NCBI GenBank assembly: GCA_015680685.1
Contig: MNCI01027203.1
Coordinates: 45,274-109,273, forward strand
Length of the DNA: 64,000 bases
DNA from: Gnetum montanum
Lineage: Eukaryota; Streptophyta; Gnetopsida; Gnetales; Gnetaceae
Reading direction: 5' to 3'
The position numbers and the translations under genes were made by a program. Of the stretch, positions 58,500-64,000 are shown piece by piece. Position 1 is the stretch's first letter; every line of letters starts with the position of its first letter. Below the pieces are notes generated by a model that worked only from the letters and a program-made list of their open reading frames with translations, did no database searches and had not been told where the DNA came from.

Positions 58500-61140
58500 A
58501 TAAGCCATGAGAGTCTATGATCCCAAAGGCCCTACCATCATCAAGTGTAGGTAATCTTTAAGGTTCAAAGGGAAAATTCCTAACTTTATGTTCATAAATG
58601 AAGACTATTAGTGCTACATTTGTGCCAAAATGTAGGCCTGCCTCATGATTCCATGTGTGGAAGAAAATGCAAAAAAAGGGGTTTAAGCTCCTACATCGAG
58701 ATGAAAAGGAGCATGTTTCTTCCTCATATGATCAAATAACTCTAATAAAAATCTATGTCAACATCTTGTCTCAATTGATTGTGATGGAAAAGGATGATGA
58801 AAAGCATAGCTCTGAAAAATAATAAGAAGATGAGGATGAATTTAGTGTGGAATCTGAGTCTAAAAACATCCTAGGAGGATCGTTCCAACAAATGTCTTCC
58901 AAGATCACAACATCTTCCTCTAATTCTTTTGTTTTCTCCATGGGCATAGTGGCACCGTCCTCCACTCCCTCCTACCCTACCATAGTTGGTTCCACACTAG
59001 TCATAGCCACACATCAAACTCAATCGACATCACAGCCAACAACCTATAACACATCCATGTTGATTGCTATGTAGCATTGATTGGTACAATCATGAATAGT
59101 GGTTTTCATCATAAAAAATCCATTAACTACCCATGTGAGGCCAACCATACAACCCAAGGAGACTTAGTGGTCACATACCCTCTTTATCCCATTTTTGCCT
59201 TAGGTACCAACTCAAACATCCTTTTCCTTGTTTGACCCACAAATTAGGACCATGACACAATCTATTTCTTCCATCCTAGAATCCATAGTAAGGCCACAAG
59301 CCTTACAATAGATACCACAAGCATATGTGCAAACCCCATAGCCAACAAGGCTATCACAAGGGCTTGATTAAGCCTTTTAGATGATCAAGGACTAAGAGAG
59401 AAGTTGAAGAGGCTTAAAGCCTCTACTTTACAAACTATCAAAGTTATGGATTTCTACAATGATGACCCCATCAATCCTACAATCCCATCCTTCATGCTTC
59501 CTCCTAATGTCCCTAATCCCTAATTTAGAAAGTATAATGAAGAAAGTGATCCCAATCCTCACATTATAATCTTTTATCAATTTTAATTCTTACTCTTATA
59601 GCCATGGCCTCATACCATCATGAGGATTTTTCCTATGTCCTCAATTTGGAAAGCACTTGATTGGTACCATGCACTACCTAAAGGATCCATATCCTCTCTA
59701 GAAGACTTGATAGCCCAATTTGTCAGTAGCGTCAATTCTAACTTGAAGCTTGATACCATACTTGACCAACTCATGAAGATCAAGTAGGGATCCCTTGAAC
59801 CTATGTAGAAGTTTATCCAATGCTGGAATGGATTGTTCAATAAAATATCAGAGCCTATAGCTAAAGCCCACCTTTTAGTCATATTCAAGGGGCTAGTCCA
59901 AGATCTACTACCTTGACCCACAATTCCACAACCAAGCATTTTCTCAAACTAAAAATATAAAGGATGTTGGAGAGCCTAGTCATGATCTAGCCTACATATC
60001 ATATAAAAATCAACATACCTAAAGAGACAAGGTAAAGTGGAAATAAAACAACATGGATATAGAAAGTATGACTAAAGAAGCAAAGACCACAAATAGGGGC
60101 CAAGGACCAACCCACCTAAGATCCCCTCTAATGACTATAATAACCAACCATTGACCTATGGGACCACTACATCAATAATAACCAAACCCAACTTCGAGAG
60201 AAAGAATAGGTCCAAATACACTACACTGCAATTAAAATCGTTAAAGCTCTTAGACAAACTTTTGAAAAGTGGACATATTCAACACAAACAGATGTCTGAA
60301 GCTTCTCAAAAGAAGCATGATAGGCTCTATGAAATAGCCAAAGATCCTACTAGTGCAATGAAAGATAACCCATAGCTTCCTAGGTACTACAAGTTAGACT
60401 ACTTTTGTCACTTTCACCAATTACCTAGTGATGACAAAAACTTCTACCTCACACTAAAGGATGAGTTATAGAGGATGGTAGATATGGGGGAGCTAGTCTT
60501 AGATTCTTCCAATCTAATCTAGCCATAGAACTAGTCAATGCAAGTCTACAAAAAATGACTGAATGCTAATAATAGGCCTTACATCATTTCAACATTCAAC
60601 ATTAATGATAATAGGAGATCCTCAAGAGAATCATTCATGATCAAAGTACTCCCTTATGATGAAAGGACATCTTTAGCTTCCACTAGCTCAAGATCCTCTT
60701 TCATCGTAAGAACACCATCATGAGTGCCTTCAAGAGATCCTTTTGTCATCAGGTTGCCCCATCCTAATGTAACTCAGCTAGTCGTAGCCCAATAAACTAC
60801 ATACTGATCTCTTATGGTGGCTAATGCTATCATCTCTTCCTCACAACCAAGGGTTGATAACTAGAAGATCTTAACCAAGCAAAAGGAAAGGCATAAGCAA
60901 AATCCCAATTACAAGGGTAACAAGTTGACAGAGGCACAAAAGAAAGTGGGCCCACTAAAGTCTACTTTCATTTTGGCTATACCCATGACCTCATCTACTC
61001 AACTCACTCCACCAAACAATCCATAGAAGTACACCAAATCTCATAACCAAAAGAATGTGGAAATGCCTCAACAATGACAACCTAAAGCTAAAGTTCACAT
61101 ATTGGGGCATATGGAGAAAGTAAATCTCAACTGGGGTGAC
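58500..61140 (+). pseudogene. gag: gag of Tat-type element G3
   Basis: Decayed gag homologous to G1 and G2: gag domain near 59440-59900 (VMDFYNDDPINPTIP, DWYHALPKGSISSLEDL), basic linker, then QHKQMSEASQKKHDRLYEIA (60280-60350), a broken zinc-knuckle (CHFHQLPSDDKNFYLTLK near 60408-60460) and a linker with SFMIKVLP and SFIVRTPS motifs. Many stops. The start is approximate; the region before 58840 is too decayed to fix it. Confidence 0.8.
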
Positions 61141-62037
61141 ATGCCAACAACCAAAAATTATTTAGTGTGATAGTTCAAGTCAAGCAACCCCTTAAGCAAA
61201 AGAATACAACTCTAAGCTTCTATGACCTAATCATGACTTCCACCACACATTGTGAAGTGTTAGTCAGAATGTTCACTTACATCTCTATTAGTGAAAACAT
61301 CCCCACTAACAAGGAAACCATTCATGCAGTGATGATTCCTCCCTCGCCAAGGGTGGAGAAGTCAACACCCCTAGTATTTTGCAAAGTTACTAGGGCTCCT
61401 CTATTTTATGACCATATGTGTAGGTTAGTTGAAACTTCATCAAGTACATATTAATGATGGAGCTACAACCAACACCATCCCATGCACCATTGCTAAATGC
61501 TTGGGCCTAACTAAGCAAATACAAACTACATCAATGGCTATCCTCAACTCTTTTAATGGATCAAGGGTTTCCACCAAGGGGTCTATCTCCTTAAACATTG
61601 TGGCAAAGGATCAATTCCACACAAACAAAAATTTCTTGGTGGTAGAAGAAACACTAGGGTTAAACCCTATCCTAGGAAGATCTTTGTTGGCTCAATCACG
61701 AGCTATGTTGTCATCCATCCATCAGGAAATTTTCCTTCCTTGCAAGGTAGGTGAAATCATCATTCATGATGATAACACAGTTCTCCTAGCTATCAAGAAT
61801 GTGAACATAGAGAAGGGGTCTAAAATGGATCTTCAAGAATAGACTCCCAATCATGAAGTCCATCAACCCAAAAGAGAGCAACAACACAATAATAATAATG
61901 ATAAACAACAAGATGCATTATGGGATGAACCCCCTTTTAGTATTGTCAATGAAGCAGATGGTGGATATAAGCTTATGCAAAATATACCTTATTCATTTCC
62001 TAGTCTTGCAATGATTAGAAAGAATTTTTGCAACTAA
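61141..62037 (+). pseudogene. Aspartic protease region of element G3
   Basis: LSFYDLIMTSTTHCEVLVRM (61212 on) precedes the catalytic motif INDGAT (61449-61466) and PILGRSLLAQSR (61662-61697), in the same order as in G1. One frame is open from 61429 to 61842, including the catalytic Asp-Gly-Ala core. Ends at 62037. RT does not follow before the N at 62216. Confidence 0.83.
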
Positions 62038-62216
62038 AGTTCACCTAAACCTTTTTGTCTAGATGCATCAATAGTCGTGGAGCCTAATTTGTTATATCTT
62101 TTTTTATATACTTTGTTTTACCCTTTATCCATGTAGACTAAGTTTCTACTTTCATTTGCATTTTTCCTTATTTACTTTTACTCATGTTATGAATAAGCTA
62201 AAAGCCTTAAAAAAAN
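62038..62216. other. 3' flank of G3 protease up to a contig join
   Basis: AT-rich, no array of the TTAAACT type seen before the N at 62216. Confidence 0.4.
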
Positions 62217-62218
62217 GT

Positions 62219-62455
62219 AGGGCGAGGCGCGGAAGACGCGAGAATGGCGGCAACGAAGCAACAGCAAAGGGTTTCGGAAATGGCAGCAACAAACCAACGG
62301 TGGAGCAGTTTGGCAGCGAAGCAACGGCACAAAAATCGCGGATGGGCATGCACAGGAGGAGCGGGTAGAGTATCGCGATTAACCGCGTTACCAAAAACTT
62401 TATTCTCTTGCAAAGTATTTTCCCTATTCACAAGTGAACGTATCGGCTATCCTTT
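62219..62455. other. CpG-rich patch of different composition
   Basis: GGCGAGGCGCGGAAGACGCG and many further CG dinucleotides, unlike the CpG-poor surroundings. Begins directly after a single N. Short open frames exist on both strands; none resembles a known protein. Confidence 0.6.
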
Positions 62456-62929
62456 GGAATCCACGATATTTCTAAAAGAAGTAATAATAATAAGAAATAA
62501 ATATAAAGTAAAAGAAGCAATGGAAAAGCATAAGCCTCAAAAAAATAATAATAATTATTAATATTTGAATCCTATTCAACGCCCAAAAGACCAAATTCTT
62601 GTATCATGTATAAACACTTTTCAAGTTGCAGATTTTTATAATCATTTAAAAATTGTTGTAACTTTCTCCTAGCTTATTGGGAAAGTAACCTTCTAATTCG
62701 TGAGACAGGTTACTTAAGAGAAAGGTTAGGAGAGATATTTTTAGGATATTTAGGAGTTGCAATTTCTTTATACAACATTTTAAAAAAAATCTTAACATCT
62801 CATTTGAAAGGAAATGATAAACATGTATGGGGCACTAAATTTTGTACCCCTATATTTTTAAGATTGTATCACCAAAGCCACTTGTCAACTTCCTTACCCT
62901 TTTTTTTGGTTAAAACCACCCAATATTGT
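62456..62929. other. AT-rich flank of the terminal LTR-like region
   Basis: Contains a first copy (62650-62770) of a GTTGTAACTT...GGGAAAGTAAC block that recurs at 62928-63040. No gene. Confidence 0.45.
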
Positions 62930-64000
62930 TGTAACTTACCTACCTTGTTGGGCAAGTAACGTCCTAACTGGTTGGGCAAGAAATTTCCTACTTGGTTGGC
63001 AAAGTGACTTGGGAGAAAAGTTAGGTGAATGTGTCACTTCCCTACCTACCTTGGACCCCTATAAAAAGGCTTCAAGTATCAAAAGGGAAGGGACATCAAG
63101 AAGGAGCATCATCATCACACTTGGAAGATTTGTAAAGAAGATGGTTCGCAAGATGGCTTGCTAGAATAAAGATTTTAGCCTCTTTGTTATGGTCCTGTGA
63201 GTTATGCATTTCATTTTTTGTTTTGTTTAAATTTCCTAGCTAGTGGTTTAGATAGTATCATCCTTGACAAGTAATTTTGGGATTTTTAGATTGCTCTTGT
63301 TGTTCTTGTTGCTCGATAAAAATTTCTGTTAAAATTTGCCATAGAACCGCTAGTGATTAAAGGCCTTGAGAGCATTTTAGTAGTAAATTTTGTTATTGTG
63401 CAACATTTGGGAACTGCTATTGGGTTGTTGTAAGAGAGCCTCTGTTTGTAGTCACGCCGTGGAACAATTTAGTAGTCGAGAGGGTTCAGTAAATCTTTAG
63501 TATTTTGATGGGACCAGAATAGCTTCTTTTTATCTTTAATGTGATTTTCCAATGTTAGTCTTTCAAAGGTTTTGTTTGGATGCAATCGTTGACATCTATT
63601 ATCTAGCCAAAATGGAATCTTGTATGTGGTAGTTTACGCAGCAGTTTTTGGTAGCATTGTAGGACTGTCTTGAAGAAATTGCTTGTTTGAGCCTTGGAAG
63701 TTTGAACAATTCATAGATATTGAATTTGGAATAGCTTTATTACGAAGTGTTTACTCGTGTCATTTTACCTTGTTTAAATATTTGAGGCCCACACAAATCT
63801 GCTTTCTTTTCTTTTCTGTCTATTTCCTTTGAATCTTGCTCTATTTCTAGTTTTCTTGTGGAATTATATCTCTCTCTCTGGGGAAAATTAGGAGTAGATT
63901 TGCGGTTGTGCTCAAATGTTTTTTCAAAATTTTACTTGTTACAAGCAAGTATTATAACCGTGTAGACTAGGTAGTTTGAACAAAATAGGAAACTTTCAAC
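62930..64000 (+). mobile_element. Probable LTR or promoter region running off the window
   Basis: TATA box CTATAAAAAG at 63059-63068 and AATAAA at 63166-63171, about 100 bp apart as in a short LTR R region, with a repeated block upstream. No coding sequence. No PBS was recognised, so a host promoter is possible. Confidence 0.45.
63059..63068 (+). promoter_or_regulatory. TATA box of the terminal LTR-like region
   Basis: CTATAAAAAG, followed by AATAAA about 100 bp later. Confidence 0.5.

Noticed and set aside
1-64000. tRNA, rRNA, telomeric repeat or organellar insert
   Set aside because: None recognised when reading both strands; absence cannot be proven without a covariance-model search.

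Overview
This window looks like gene-poor nuclear DNA from a seed plant with a large, retrotransposon-filled genome. It is AT-rich, has no recognisable host gene, tRNA or rRNA, and is built from old LTR retrotransposons whose reading frames are full of premature stops. Most sequence belongs to related Ty3/gypsy elements of the Tat/Ogre type, with one Ty1/copia remnant and one non-autonomous LTR element. The species cannot be named from sequence alone.

Layout. 1-7219: decayed Tat pol (copy A-1), a 30-bp repeat array, a 3' region carrying a nested solo LTR (4655-5979, TSD AAAGC), polypurine tract and truncated LTR. 7220-21904: element G1/C with the end of a 5' LTR, primer binding site, TACGCT-rich leader, gag, protease, repeat array, a spliced gene on the opposite strand (about 18131 to 13290), a second array, then RT-RNase H-integrase and a third array. 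22300-36317: element A-2 with the same plan: a minus-strand gene (24619 to about 22890), array, pol, array, 3' region with the same solo LTR, and LTR; a second 3'-end-plus-LTR unit follows. 36318-42500: copia pseudogene, AT-rich DNA and a minus-strand coiled-coil relic. 42545-49043: inverted LTR fragment, a 210-bp array and a complete non-autonomous LTR element (TSD GTGAG). 49049-54107: element G2 (5' LTR, PBS, gag, third copy of the minus-strand gene). 54107-62217: element G3 (LTR pieces, PBS, gag, protease). 62219-64000: a CpG-rich patch and a promoter-bearing LTR-like sequence.

How it fits together. The repeated plan is LTR, PBS, leader, gag-protease, repeat array, antisense multi-exon gene, repeat array, RT-RNase H-integrase, repeat array, PPT, LTR. 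The antisense gene has a minus-strand TATA box, a short ATG exon, a long first intron filled with the same short palindromes found in that element's own LTR, an exon resembling a decayed FCP1/NIF-type HAD domain, a roughly 350-residue core exon, acidic exons and a coiled-coil tail. Splice signals and protein similarity are shared by diverged copies. This antisense gene lying between protease and RT is the best candidate for something undescribed.

Assembly caveat. Several short contigs bounded by single Ns (83-186, 13336-13818, 19691-20039, 23242-23372) are in the wrong orientation: flipping them restores overlaps, reading frames or splice sites. Two others (45931, 48826-48883) are unmerged or misplaced duplicate fragments. 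Coordinates near them should be treated with care.
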